Below the pieces are notes generated by a model. It saw only the letters and a list, made by a program, of their open reading frames with translations. It was not told the DNA's origin and ran no database searches. This document shows positions 42,854 through 53,500 of a stretch of 64,000 bases of DNA, piece by piece. Every line of letters begins with the position of its first letter. The stretch's first letter is position 1. Origin of the DNA: an uncultured Alteromonadaceae bacterium (GTDB taxonomy: Bacteria > Pseudomonadota > Gammaproteobacteria > Enterobacterales > Alteromonadaceae); NCBI GenBank assembly GCA_938085045.1, contig CALKGI010000041.1, forward strand, positions 1 to 64,000, written 5' to 3'. Made by a program: the position numbers and the translations under genes.

Positions 42854-42891
42854 TTGGGCAACACAGGGGCCATTTCCCCGTGCTTGCCCAA
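42854..42891. terminator. Long bulged hairpin between converging genes
   Basis: TTGGGCAA (42854-42861) pairs with TTGCCCAA (42884-42891), continued by CAC/GTG and GGGG/CCCC with single bulges. It overlaps the perfect palindrome GCCCAATTAATTGGGC (42844-42859), so two alternative folds exist. It lies between the enzyme gene and the converging oxygenase gene, a bidirectional terminator in position. Confidence 0.5.
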
Positions 42892-42920
42892 CTATATTTC
42901 ATCATTCACAATGGCCATAT

Positions 42921-43859
42921 TCAATGCCCAAATAACTTGCGCGTTAATTCGCCAATATAAGGGTCGAACACTACAGGTTCATATTTGGATTTGCCATCTT
43001 TGAGGAATTTGGGAAAGGTCTCTAACACGGTATCTGGGTTCACGTAACTGAAGAAAATAATCGATTGACGCGCCTTATCGCTCAGGCCCACCCGGTGTAG
43101 AGTTGAGCGCCATTCGTCGTTGGTCCAGCGCTGCATAAAATCACCGATATTAACAATAAACTCATCTGGCTCGTCGGTGACGGCCCTAACCCATTGCCCA
43201 TCGGTGGTCAGCACCTCTAACCCGGGTTGGGCATCGTTCAAAATAGTCAGTATCGAAATGTCTTTATGTTCATACACTCTTTGATCGAACCCTTTACCTT
43301 GTATAAGCGCAGGGTAATGATGCAGGCGTAAGTAATCTTCTGACTGGTCAATTTTATCGACAAAATAATTTTGAGGTAATCCCAGTGCCAGCGCAAAAAG
43401 CTCGCTCAACATACTAGTTAAATGTCTACACGCCTGATAATAGGCTTTCATCGCCGCCCTAAATCCATCGCAGGACGGGTCTGTCGGAAAAGGTAATTCA
43501 AAGTTGTCATCTAACAGTGATCTACCATTACTGAATTTTTCGACACTATCACAAGGCAAATGCCCTTTACCCATCAATGCATTAGCACTTTCGCCCAACA
43601 CGGGGCTATAACCATTGTGTTGAAAATAACAGGGTTGAACATCGGTTACGCATTGCTCTTTTTGGTCTAACGGCAAGGCGAAAAAGGCATTGATATATTG
43701 ATATAAATCGTCAAAAACGCCTTTATCGATACCATGCCCTTTGATGGTAAAAAAACCAACAGTTTTACACGCCAGATTAATTTGCTCAGCCAACACCTTT
43801 TTATCATTAAGGTCGCCATTACGTGCTTTGCTTAAGTCTACCACTGGTATTTTTATCAT
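42921..43859 (-). CDS. 2-oxoglutarate/Fe(II) oxygenase, isopenicillin-N-synthase-like
   Basis: 312 residues with the DIOX_N plus 2OG-FeII_Oxy layout. The N-terminal part reads IPVVDLSKARNGD...ACKTVGFFTIKGHGI. The double-stranded beta-helix carries the iron triad: H-x-D in YEHKDISILTILND (~200) and the distal His in STLHRVGLSD (~262), with Arg in ARQSIIFFS (~270) for 2-oxoglutarate. GLEVLTTDGQWV and VNIGDFMQRWTNDEW are family patterns. It therefore should hydroxylate or desaturate a small molecule using 2-oxoglutarate and oxygen; the substrate cannot be inferred. No biosynthetic cluster surrounds it. Monocistronic. Confidence 0.92.
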   Translation of the reverse strand: MIKIPVVDLSKARNGDLNDKKVLAEQINLACKTVGFFTIKGHGIDKGVFDDLYQYINAFFALPLDQKEQCVTDVQPCYFQHNGYSPVLGESANALMGKGHLPCDSVEKFSNGRSLLDDNFELPFPTDPSCDGFRAAMKAYYQACRHLTSMLSELFALALGLPQNYFVDKIDQSEDYLRLHHYPALIQGKGFDQRVYEHKDISILTILNDAQPGLEVLTTDGQWVRAVTDEPDEFIVNIGDFMQRWTNDEWRSTLHRVGLSDKARQSIIFFSYVNPDTVLETFPKFLKDGKSKYEPVVFDPYIGELTRKLFGH

Positions 43860-44026
43860 CTTTACGCCTCACTGTTGTTAAACTAATTCCCGTTATTGTA
43901 AGTTTAGTGGGTATTGTTTGATTCGCCGCTAAAATGGGCAAATTGTTCCCTCAACAGTGAGATCGAATCCATTGGTTTGAAGAGTATTTAAGTAAACCAA
44001 TAAGTTAAGCTCGGTTTTTACCACGC

Positions 44027-44791
44027 TCATTGACCATTTTTAAACCGCATTACAAAGCGGCTGGTTTGACGCCCAGGAATATCCCAAATTTCCTTCGATT
44101 TGTCATCTGTGGTGTTTTGTAAAATTGGCAATTCGCCGTCTAAGATAAATCCGGCTTTTTTCATGTCGGTTTTAACCACCTCAGGGTCAATTCGGTGCAA
44201 GGTATTGCCAACACTAGCCGGTGCGCCCTTAACCGCTTCGTGGTCAACTATGGCGATAGTACCACCGGGTTTAAGGAACTTTTTAAACTTGGCCAACACC
44301 TTAGGCACATTGATTATTTCAGTCTCGCTAAAGATATAATAAAAATCGTGATAGCCAAGAATGATAAAAATGGTATCAACTGAGTTTTCGGCCAAATCTA
44401 ACGTATTGAGCGAAATATCAATGCGCTCGGCATTACTCAGACGTTTGCCGCTATCAAGCCGTTTGGCCAGTTTGGTGCCATAATATTTCAAAAAATGCTT
44501 GTCGTTATGAATGATGACTTTGCCCTGCTCACCCACCACCCTAGACAACATTTCAGAGTAATAACCACTACCTGCCAACACATCTAACACCGTACTACCG
44601 GGCTTAATGTCAAAGTAATTCATGATGGCTTCGGGCTTTCTTTTGGCGTCGTCTTTGGCATCTGCAACGGGTCTATCGGGGTGAGTAATAGCTGCCTTTA
44701 TGGCTTTTTGAGATACTTTATCGGCAAAAGACGGGTTAGCCAGTAACAAACTGCTGGCCACGAGCATGGCTTTAAATGGTGAAAACTGCAT
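44027..44791 (-). CDS. Exported class I SAM-methyltransferase-like protein
   Basis: 254 residues. The N-terminus MQFSPFKAMLVASSLLLANPSFADK is a clear Sec signal peptide. The mature part has a Rossmann methyltransferase fold: motif I VLDVLAGSGYYSEMLSRVVG (~65-85), acidic strand end KVIIHND, ERIDISLNTLDLAENSVDTIFIILGYHDFYYI, KVLAKFKKFLKPGGTIAIVDHEA (motif III region), and a C-terminal beta part ending RFVMRFKNGQ. Similar exported methyltransferase-like proteins occur in other gammaproteobacteria, but SAM is not expected in the periplasm, so its real cofactor or activity is unclear. Monocistronic, flanked by non-coding DNA. Confidence 0.87.
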   Translation of the reverse strand: MQFSPFKAMLVASSLLLANPSFADKVSQKAIKAAITHPDRPVADAKDDAKRKPEAIMNYFDIKPGSTVLDVLAGSGYYSEMLSRVVGEQGKVIIHNDKHFLKYYGTKLAKRLDSGKRLSNAERIDISLNTLDLAENSVDTIFIILGYHDFYYIFSETEIINVPKVLAKFKKFLKPGGTIAIVDHEAVKGAPASVGNTLHRIDPEVVKTDMKKAGFILDGELPILQNTTDDKSKEIWDIPGRQTSRFVMRFKNGQ

Positions 44792-45001
44792 TAAAAATCC
44801 TTATATAAACACTCAATTGATCAAGTCAAACATTGTAGCGTTGAAATCAGGCGTTGCATACTGATGATGGCAAAGGGGTATGGTGATCGCGCTTAAAAAC
44901 GCTACTTATAAAAACAAAGAGGGGGTCAAACAACAACAAAAAAGTTATCTTCTAAAGTTATTGATTTACTGTTCACAGTCAGACCTACACCCCCTTACTT
45001 A

Positions 45002-45367
45002 CTACTCATGTAGCCTAGTCTTGATAACCTCCGCAGGTTTATTCGCGATCAGCAGAAAGTAAATAAAAAATGCCAATGGTATACTTGATTTCAGATTAAT
45101 CGCCAGATTAAATAGCTCAAACTTTGATATGTTTAACCCGGTAGAATACTCCACTAAAGTCATGCTTGCAGGAATTACGATCAACAGCAGAACAATCGAA
45201 ACATAATATCGAAATGCCCCTCTGGGGAGCAAAGGTTTGCCTAGTACAGCGAGTGACGTTTTGCAGTTTGGGCAGGCAAACTTTTGTTTTTCGTCAGCCC
45301 GATTTATGCATATCGAATCCATGTCATTGAATTTATGACGGCAGTTTACACACAAGTAAATTGACAT
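45002..45367 (-). CDS. Small membrane protein with zinc-ribbon N-terminus
   Basis: 121 residues from the ATG at 45367, which follows a strong AAGGGGAC site; the frame is open eight codons further. The N-terminal MSIYLCVNCRHKF and FACPNCKTSL give two CxxC pairs (~6-43), a zinc ribbon as in MJ0042-type or DUF-type domains. Two transmembrane helices follow (~57-78, YYVSIVLLLIVIPASMTLVEY; ~96-113, IPLAFFIYFLLIANK). No known function. It lies beside the RAYT element and may be cargo or simply a neighbour. Confidence 0.72.
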   Translation of the reverse strand: MSIYLCVNCRHKFNDMDSICINRADEKQKFACPNCKTSLAVLGKPLLPRGAFRYYVSIVLLLIVIPASMTLVEYSTGLNISKFELFNLAINLKSSIPLAFFIYFLLIANKPAEVIKTRLHE

Positions 45368-45488
45368 ATAATGTCCCCTTCTGTTAGTCAACCCACTTAC
45401 GTTCTATTAGTGGTCTTCAACTTTAAATCTAAAACAAGAAATCACAGTGTAATTGTTGTTTGCAACGATAAAAAAACAACAAACAACA

Positions 45489-45518
45489 AAGGGGGTCAAG
45501 TCGCTTGATTTATAATAC
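45489..45518. repeat. Left terminal repeat of the RAYT element
   Basis: GGGGTCAAGTCGCTTGATTT (45492 onward) is the inverse of the repeats at 46517-46545 and 46594-46622, with only one or two mismatches. It contains the small palindrome TCAAG-TCG-CTTGA, a REP-like hairpin, and also supplies the last codons and stop of the transposase. TCGCTTGAT (45501) pairs further with ATCAAGCGA (45524). Confidence 0.85.
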
Positions 45519-46467
45519 TTTTAATCAAGCGATCAATTTCAGCTTGAAATGCCTTCTCTTTAGCCGCGTTTTCTCGTATCTGGTGAGTGATAAAACTTAC
45601 CGAACCAATGTTGTTTAAATTAAATTTAACTGCAATATCGGCCAACTTGGCAGCGGCTAACTCTTGGCACAAATGCATAGCTATTTTTCTTGGTTTATTT
45701 TCTTGTTGAGGCCCTTTGATCTGCTTTGTTATATCACCTTGTTTAAGATTGTAATAGCTAGAAACACCTTTAATCACTTGAGTCATCGTTAAATCCGGTT
45801 GTACTATCCGGCCTTTTTCCGCTGCCTCCAGTTCAGGGAGTAATTCTTCATAAACCCATTGCCTAAAACTTTTATCGCCGATAAACGCTGCCATGTTGCC
45901 CTTGCGATAAAAATCAGCAGTTTCTTTATCTACACCGGCCAACACATAATCTTTGTAACTATCTTTGTGGCCTAACATCCCGTAGGTTTTATCACGGCAT
46001 AGCCACTCTAATGGTGCAGCTTTGCCGATATAGGCAGGGTAACTCGACCAACGATAGTCACTCAACTGCGCTACTAGTGGTTTTTTCATATCTATTGGGT
46101 TACGGTGTATATATCGAGACAGTTGTAACAGATAGCCATCCTGATCAACCAAAATTGCTTTGAAACGCCCGCGAAACAACGGCCCATCTGTCTTTCTCAA
46201 TCGATTGTGGCGCTGCGTATATACACCGTTAATGTGTCGCATTATCCGACTCAAGTTGGCTTTGGGTGTTTCAATCAAGATGTGATAATGGTTACCCATC
46301 AAACAGTACGCATGAATTATACAATCAAACCGTTGACAAGCTTCAGCGACTGTAGCAAGAAAAGCCTCATAATAGATGTCACTATGAAAGATTGTTTGCC
46401 TAGCCCTACCGCGATTCATTACATGGTAAAAAGCGTGCTCATATTCTATTCGTGGTGGCCTTGGCAT
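45496..46467 (-). CDS. REP-associated tyrosine transposase (RAYT, Y1_Tnp)
   Basis: 323 residues from the ATG at 46467, where the canonical RAYT opening MPRPPRIEYEHAFYHVMNRG begins; a 13-residue longer form from 46506 is possible. HUH-type single-strand nuclease: the metal-binding H-x-H is in LMGNHYHILIETP, and the catalytic Tyr is in LQLSRYIHRNPI. GPLFRGRFKAILVD and YRWSSYPAYIG are RAYT hallmarks. The C-terminal region (~225-320) is a DnaA-C-like helix-turn-helix (MTQVIKGVSSYY...PRKIAMHLCQELAAAKLADIAVKF). It is flanked by inverted REP-like repeats and followed upstream by fossil fragments of other copies. All catalytic residues are present, so it may be active. Confidence 0.93.
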   Translation of the reverse strand: MPRPPRIEYEHAFYHVMNRGRARQTIFHSDIYYEAFLATVAEACQRFDCIIHAYCLMGNHYHILIETPKANLSRIMRHINGVYTQRHNRLRKTDGPLFRGRFKAILVDQDGYLLQLSRYIHRNPIDMKKPLVAQLSDYRWSSYPAYIGKAAPLEWLCRDKTYGMLGHKDSYKDYVLAGVDKETADFYRKGNMAAFIGDKSFRQWVYEELLPELEAAEKGRIVQPDLTMTQVIKGVSSYYNLKQGDITKQIKGPQQENKPRKIAMHLCQELAAAKLADIAVKFNLNNIGSVSFITHQIRENAAKEKAFQAEIDRLIKSIINQAT

Positions 46468-46480
46468 TGCTGGCTTCTTT

Positions 46481-46630
46481 AGCTGGTTTGGTTGTCTTTT
46501 AAGCATGGTTTAAGGAGTATTATAAATCAAGCGATTTGACCCCTTAACTTTTCTTTTAGCTGGTTTGGTTGTCTTTTAAGCGCGGTTTAAGGAGTATTAT
46601 AAATCAAGCGACTTGACCCCTTAACTTTTC
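46481..46630. repeat. 77-bp direct duplication carrying two right-end REP repeats
   Basis: 46481-46553 and 46558-46630 are near-identical copies (period 77 bp). Each holds a right-end repeat, GTATTATAAATCAAGCGAYT then TGACCCCTT, at 46517-46545 and 46594-46622. In the second copy the CAT that could serve as the long-form transposase start is changed to CGC. The block lies directly upstream of the transposase gene. Confidence 0.85.
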
Positions 46631-46966
46631 TAGGATCACGATTTTTACGTACTCGCACTTCATGGGTGATATAAAAGTTGTCGATAGCCTTGAGAATTTG
46701 CTTAAGGCCCCGTGACATGTACTTGTATGGATCTTAGTTCAAGAATCAGACACCTGACCCCTTGCCCTAACAGACCCCTTGCCCTAACATCTCTTCAGCC
46801 GCATTTATTCGTATTTCGTGAGTGATAACAGGACAACGTGAAAATCGCCATAATTCACTTTTTATCTGCGCATTGCATTAGGCTAATCTATTGACTATAA
46901 ACCGGATTTCAAGAGTAATATAAATAAAGCGACTTGATCCCTTACTCTTTATCTCTTTATCTCTTC
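46631..46966 (-). pseudogene. Fossil RAYT C-terminal fragments and degenerate REP repeats
   Basis: Two short frames on the minus strand resemble the transposase C-terminus (FITHQIRENAAKEK). One lies at about 46631-46738 and contains AIDNFYITHEVRVRKN; the other at 46788-46832 reads PVITHEIRINAAEEM. Between them, 46747-46786 has CACCTGACCCCTTGCCCTAA and a second CCCCTTGCCCTAAC, a REP-like motif. At 46913-46944 a degenerate right-end repeat (AAATAAAGCGACTTGATCCC) stands. Together these account for the 460-bp gap. They look like remains of earlier copies. Confidence 0.65.
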
Positions 46967-47434
46967 TTATTTATCACCCAATCTCCATGCTTTTTGTGCT
47001 TGTAGCCAAACTCTAATGAGAAGAAATGTCATTGTTATTGCCAGCAACCACAGAACTGTACTTTCTTTATCTTCTTCTCCATTCAAAAAAGAATATGACA
47101 ACACGACCTCATCTTCCGTTTTTAACTGAAGAAGCCGATAATCACGAACAGTAACATTCACCAATGCATTTTTTTGTAAGGTCGCGATTTTATCGCAGTG
47201 AATTGGGCCTTCATTGTAGTATGTTATTCTATTTTGCAATGTAACCACATAATCGAACACCCCCTCATATTCCGTATTTTCACTACATTCAAAATGAAGT
47301 ATTCTGCCTTCTATTATTACGCTACTGGTTACTGCTTGTTTTAAACAGATGAACCAAAGAAATGACGTAAAACATAGTAAAATCAAAAAGCCGGAAAAAT
47401 ACTTAATTCGCTTAATGTTCAACTCTGCCTCCAA
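46967..47434 (-). CDS. Hypothetical two-helix membrane protein, candidate RHS partner
   Basis: 155 residues: a transmembrane helix at ~12-32 (YFSGFLILLCFTSFLWFICL), an extracytoplasmic beta-rich domain (~35-125) with two Cys residues (FECSEN and IHCDK) and a second helix at ~126-146 (STVLWLLAITMTFLLIRVWL), then a short basic tail. The layout recalls DUF3592-type proteins, but I cannot confirm the family. It follows the RHS gene by 91 bp on the same strand, the place where immunity genes of polymorphic RHS toxins normally lie. Immunity function is inference from position only. Confidence 0.65.
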   Translation of the reverse strand: MEAELNIKRIKYFSGFLILLCFTSFLWFICLKQAVTSSVIIEGRILHFECSENTEYEGVFDYVVTLQNRITYYNEGPIHCDKIATLQKNALVNVTVRDYRLLQLKTEDEVVLSYSFLNGEEDKESTVLWLLAITMTFLLIRVWLQAQKAWRLGDK

Positions 47435-47525
47435 TACCTACGTTATATTCAATTATGTCAGTGGAAACGGGTTTAAATTAAGATGAAACCACGTTTCCAT
47501 TAGCAGTGATTTAAAAAGCAACACA

Positions 47526-50500
47526 TTACATGTCCAACCAACCACGTTCTTGTGTAGATTGTGCAGTTGTGCTCTGACTAGTGGTGCTTGAAGGACTTGA
47601 TATAACATTGCCCAATTTATCAAGGTTTTCACTTGCTTCCATTTGCATTATAGCCATATCTGTAACGCCCGCTACAACTTTTGCTCCCAATTTGGCTGCA
47701 CCATCGCTAACCAATGCTTTTCCCACATCAGCCAAATTATCAAGCTGGCCTTTACCACCTCCAATTAAATCGACCCCAGCAGCAACTGCGTCAGCAGTAT
47801 TCAAATCTACGCCACCAGCATGCAAAGCATAAGAAACTGAAGATTCACCCATAAGCCCATCAGCTACATTCACGGCGCCGACTCCAGCCATAGTAGCAGC
47901 CACAGCTCCACACGGTTCTGCCACAGCACATGCAGTAATGGCTGCAGTTCCCAAAACAATTTTCGCTGTTCTCACGACAGGACTTGCGAGAAAATTACCA
48001 GTCCATCGTTTAACAGCGCCACCTGTAACAACACTATCTATCGTCCAGAATTTGCGTGCCATTGCAGCTGATTTTCCATCAGGATCGATATACTTATATG
48101 GATTGTTATTGGCGTAAGTAAAGCGGTTAAAGTTGTGACTATTGGAGAAGCCAACCGGATCATTCGAATAAAACCGACCAATCTCAGGGTCATAATATCG
48201 TGCCTGCATATAGCTCAAACCAATATCAGCATCAAACTTATGTCCGGTATAACCCACTTCATCTCTAGCAGCCTCTACAGTCGCGCCAAATGGACGATAG
48301 TGCATTCTGCTATTGGCAATCTCACTACCAGCGCTGTTAGTTTCAACAACTGCTGAACCCAACAAATCAGTATGAATATACTGTGTGGCAGCATCTACTC
48401 TGGCAACCTGCAGCCCACCCATAAAGACATATTTAACTTTTTGAGTATCTTTTTCACGATACAACAATTTGCCACTTTGGCTATACAGGCTGTAGTTAAT
48501 TGTGCCGTCTGACAATGTACGTTTCACTCTACGACCATGGCCGTCATAAACGTAAGTGCTGCCACCTGCCGACATGATTTGCTGGGCTTTGTTAAAGTCA
48601 AACGCGTCTTTACCGTTGTTGGTTACGTTACCACGGCTGTCGTATTCAAACGTTTGATTTTTGCTACCACTAACACTCTTTAACTGGTTTTTATCGTTGT
48701 AAGCGTAGGCAAGTGTGCTGCTTGGCAAATTGGATGAGTTGGTAAAGTTATAATGTTGGATGTTACCCAAAGTATCATAATCAATATCAACATCACCCCA
48801 GTAACCATTCGCAGCAGTCAATCGCTCCAATCCATCATAAGTCATGCCTGTGATGCTGTAAGCACTGTTCACCATATCAGTTTGGCTGGTAATATTACCT
48901 TGGTTGTCATACAAATAACCGTAATCCATGATGGTTGTAGATGTACCACTCGAAGATGAAGCAATCGTATCGTCAGCTTCATTATATAGTGCATTTGTGT
49001 ATGTCTGCTCTTCTACCGTGAAGCTGTTTTGTGATGACAAATCTTTAGTTGCCGTAATGCTTGAAGGCATTTTGCTGGTATTAAGCGTTGTTACATGGTT
49101 AACACCATTACCAAAGGTAAAGCTATTTACTTGGCCGTCTGGGTAATATTGAGCATTAGTTGCGAAACCCGCAGCCTTAGTTGGCTCACCAAAACCGTTT
49201 GGTGCAAAGTCGATAACCGTGTTGTCTGGATACGTCATGCTACTCAACGCTTGCGAGCTATTGTAACCATAATCGACTGTAAGGCTTTTACCATCAACGC
49301 TCAACGTTTCGTCTTCCAGTTTACCGCCACTGAAGTAGTTATAGCTTTGTACTACGCTACCGGCTGTTAACGTTTTCAAGTTACCTTGATTGTCATAAGC
49401 GTACGTTAAATCTGCACTGGTGGCGTCTGGGTAATTAACCGTTTTGTTGGCACCAAGGTTATCGTGAGTGTAAAAGGTTTTTTCACTGGCCAATACATTG
49501 CCTGCATCACAACTTGTTTTGCTACCACTTGCGCCTGTAGCAACCCAAATGATTTCACCAATAATGTTTTTGCCATAAGCTGTTGTGCCTGTGTCTGGAC
49601 GTACTACTTTACACAACTGCTGTCGGGTGTTGTAGAAATGACTTTGTGTTACACCACCTTGAGTAATGGCCGTTACACTACCAAAAACATTGTAGCTTTG
49701 AGTCGTAACAACACCTTCAGGTGAATCAGTGCGTATCATCTGTTTGCTTCTTGGCTCTCCATAAGCCAAGTACGTTGTGGTCGTCTCGTCACCGTTGTAG
49801 CTGGTTACTTTGGTTTTTTGACCATTAAGGTAAGCTATAATTTGCTCTGCACCCGTGGCTGTTTGCGTCGTTTTAACCGGACGTTGCAAACCATCAAACG
49901 TATGGGTCATACCTTGATTTTCGCTGGCATTAGTCGATGGGAAAGCACTAAAGCTTTCTTTACCATAGATATTCCACGCTTTACGCTGATAACGACTAAT
50001 GCCTGAACTGGTGTCGGTGGTTTTCACTAACAACGGACGATACAAACCATCAAAATAAGTGGTTGAGTTAAAGTTGCCTTTGCTCATTACTTGTTTGTAC
50101 ATGTTGCTAACAACACCAGTCATATTTGTATCGGTGCTATTCACTTTTTCGAAGGTGAAATTGGTAGGTAACCACTTTGTATCAGCTGGAGTAATGGTTT
50201 CTACCCGGCCCATAAGGTCATGGGTATAACCCGTTTGTTCACCGTTAAAGTTTGTAGCGCTTTTTACCCAACCATTATCATCGACCACTAAAGTGGCATT
50301 AATGGTTACGGCTGCGTCATCACGCTCTGGTAAAGTGATAGTTTGAGCTTTACCACGTTTGTAGTTATCAAAATACTGCCAGCGATAGTTGTTATCGTTC
50401 ATCTTTTCATTGAATTCGACTTTGGTTAGGTTGCCGTTGCTGTACTGAACGTAACGTTTTATCCATTGACCAAAAGACGATTCATAATAAGGTAAAGCAG

Positions 50501-53500
50501 TAGCACTATGGTAGCTTTGCTCGCTCACCAAAGTCCAATTACTGTTATCACTAGACACTTCTTTCGTAGTTGGTAAATCCAATACCCATTGAGTGGTGTC
50601 ATAGTAATATTCGCTGCGAGTGTACTGCTTTTTCGTCGTATCAACGTTGTTATAACCATAAGTCCAAGTTGGCTTACCATATATGTTGAACACACCATTC
50701 TCAGTGATATAAGTACTGTTAGCAACGCCAGCAGTATATAGAGTTTGCACCGACTTAGTTAAGTCTGCACGGTACTGAATAGGGTTCATGTTTTCTGTAT
50801 TAAGCTCTACAGCACCGTTTTTGCCGCCTTGCGCATAATGCTTTTCTTCTCTTTTAAGCAAAGTAGCGCCATCGGTGTCAAAGTAATCTGTCAACACTTC
50901 AAGACCATCGAAAACGCTGGTATAGCTACGGTTAAAGTAATGCTTTGTTTTACTGCCATCAGGATTATTTACTTTAATCCACTTGTGATCGACCTTAGCC
51001 ATATGTGGTGGCAAGGTATCGCTTAGTTGACCTTTATTTTCGCCAACATAAGAACCGGCATTTTGGGAGTATTGATATGTCCATAACATGTCATCTAACC
51101 CAGGACCTGTCAGTTTCTTTGTGCTAATAGAGATGTTGGCGAAACAACTAGGAACCAAAGGGTCTCTATTACTATCATCTAAGAGTCCATCCACCTGTGA
51201 GCGACCATGGACTACCTGTATCCAGTTAAATTCACCTTTTGCGCCGCTAGGGTGTGTGACACTGCCCGAGGCATAACCGGTATCGGCATTTTCCAAACAA
51301 AGCTTGCCCATTTGTGACACTTTTGCATGCGAGAACTCGGCTAAATCGTAACCCCAAGCACTATTATCTGGACGGGTGACGCTAACCAAAGTCGAGTCAA
51401 TGTAAGGGTCTGAAAGATATCCATAAGTCCAAGTTCGATTGTTGGCAGTAACGCTGCTAATACGATAGGTCAGGTCCTCCTCAGTACTGTAAGCAATGTT
51501 GATGCTTCTTGGAGTAGCTTCACCTACATCTTGACCGACAATCGAAGTCAATTGGTTATTGCTATTGTAGTTATAGGTAACAAAGTTTCCAAAGCGGTCT
51601 TCTACCTTGGTGACCATCATAAAGGCATAATAACGCGGGGCGTGTTTGTCTTTAGTCAACGAGTCGCCTTGCACCAAACGATATCGATCAAAATAGTAGC
51701 TTACACCTTGTGGTGAGGTGGCTTTAAACCCTTCGCCGCCACTGTGCGTTTGCGAACTTGTCAAACAGCTAATACGCCAGTTGTCTTTGGTCAAATAACG
51801 ATACTGAGCGGGATCACCAACACCTGAGGTCGCATAATTGGCGTTAAGTAATTTACCATTGGTAACACCCGGAATAGACAAGGTTGTTCCGTTGAAATAC
51901 TCATAAGGTTTATAATTATCAGTTCTGATTTTTATGCTTTTAGCGGGTCTTTGGTCCGAACTACAAGCGGTACCTTTACCCCAACCACCACCGAAACCAC
52001 TGTGACCAGCAAGTAATGTTGTTTGAATCGATGGAATATCTAACTGCCAGTCGGCAAATTCAAGGGTGTTTTGGAACGAGTAGTTACCACCTTTATGTGT
52101 TCGGCTAATGCTTACCGGCAAACCTGAGCTGCCCGGCAGGCTCACATCGGTATGAGTAAAGCTCACACTACCGGTGTTCAAATCGATTTGTTCACCCAAT
52201 AGAGCGGTGGTTTCAGCGTTTATTTCAGGGTTAACTTCCAAGCGGTTAAGAATTTCGTCACTAACTACTGGGGTGCGGAAACTGGTTGGGCTACCACCGC
52301 CAGCACTTTCGCCAGCGCTTGTGATTAATGATGAATTGTTGTTTGCAACAAGACCGTTGGGACTCAAATAAACACCACTTTCTTCTTCAACAACCGCGTA
52401 TTGCCCAGGGTTTACTATCCAATTTTCCATGTTCTTGGCAAATTGTAGCGCGGTACTTATACCAGTAACTACAGGTTCCACTCTTGTCAAATCTGCTGGG
52501 TCGTAGAATAGAGTTGAATTTTCGGCGTTGATACATGCCATAGTGCGACATGCTTGAATAAAATACTGGTTTCTATATACATTGGGTTCGGTTTTAATCA
52601 ATAAGTGGTCGTAAACTCGCTCGCGGCCACCAGTAGTTTTTTGAATTATAGTGCTGCTACCCGGAAACCTACCTGTTAGATAAACACCTACTACCTGTGA
52701 AGCGTCTGCATAATTCCTTTCTTTGATATTGAAATAGGGCGTTCGTTTGTCGGCTGTCCACACCAATCGGACTGTATTTTCTTCCAACCCTGAGAAACTC
52801 AAATAGTCATCAGCATCGATAAAAGTTGGCGGTATTGGCCTCTGATAACTAGAGCCCATAGTAGAAACTATAGGATTGGATAGTTGGCCATTGAGCTGAT
52901 ATTGCACTGAAAAGTTAAAGTAACCAAAACCAGAGTAAGGCTTGTAGGTCTCGGTGACAGGGTCGTAAACGTCTCTAACAAGAAATTCATTCGCTTGCCC
53001 ATAAGTATCCGCATCTACGGTCAGCGGATAATCAACTGAGTCTTTATTTATGTTCAACTGATAGCTGTCACTACCCGTTACTGGCAACCATCTAAATTTG
53101 AGGTCATAAGATGTCGGGTCTAAACGATGCATATAGGATTTACTACTATCGGTGTTGTCCAACGTAGTATGGTTTATCACCAAAAATTCAGCAGGAGCCG
53201 TCACATCTGAATGGTTAAATTGACCGGCATTAAACGCGGTAACATCACAAACCTCAGCGCCTGATTCCATCACGGCAGAGGCGGTGATTTGATAGCGCCC
53301 TGAGGCGATATTGGTCAATGTTAAGGTATTGTTGGTTGCAGCTAATTGAGTTTTATTAACGCACTGCCATTGGGCTGCGGCATCATAACCGCCGCTGGCT
53401 TTGTCGCCCACCCAATTCTGAACCCGGTAATAAACGGCAGACGAATCGCCCACATCATTTAAAACAACGGTAGCATCATTACCATAATGAAAGGTGTCGG

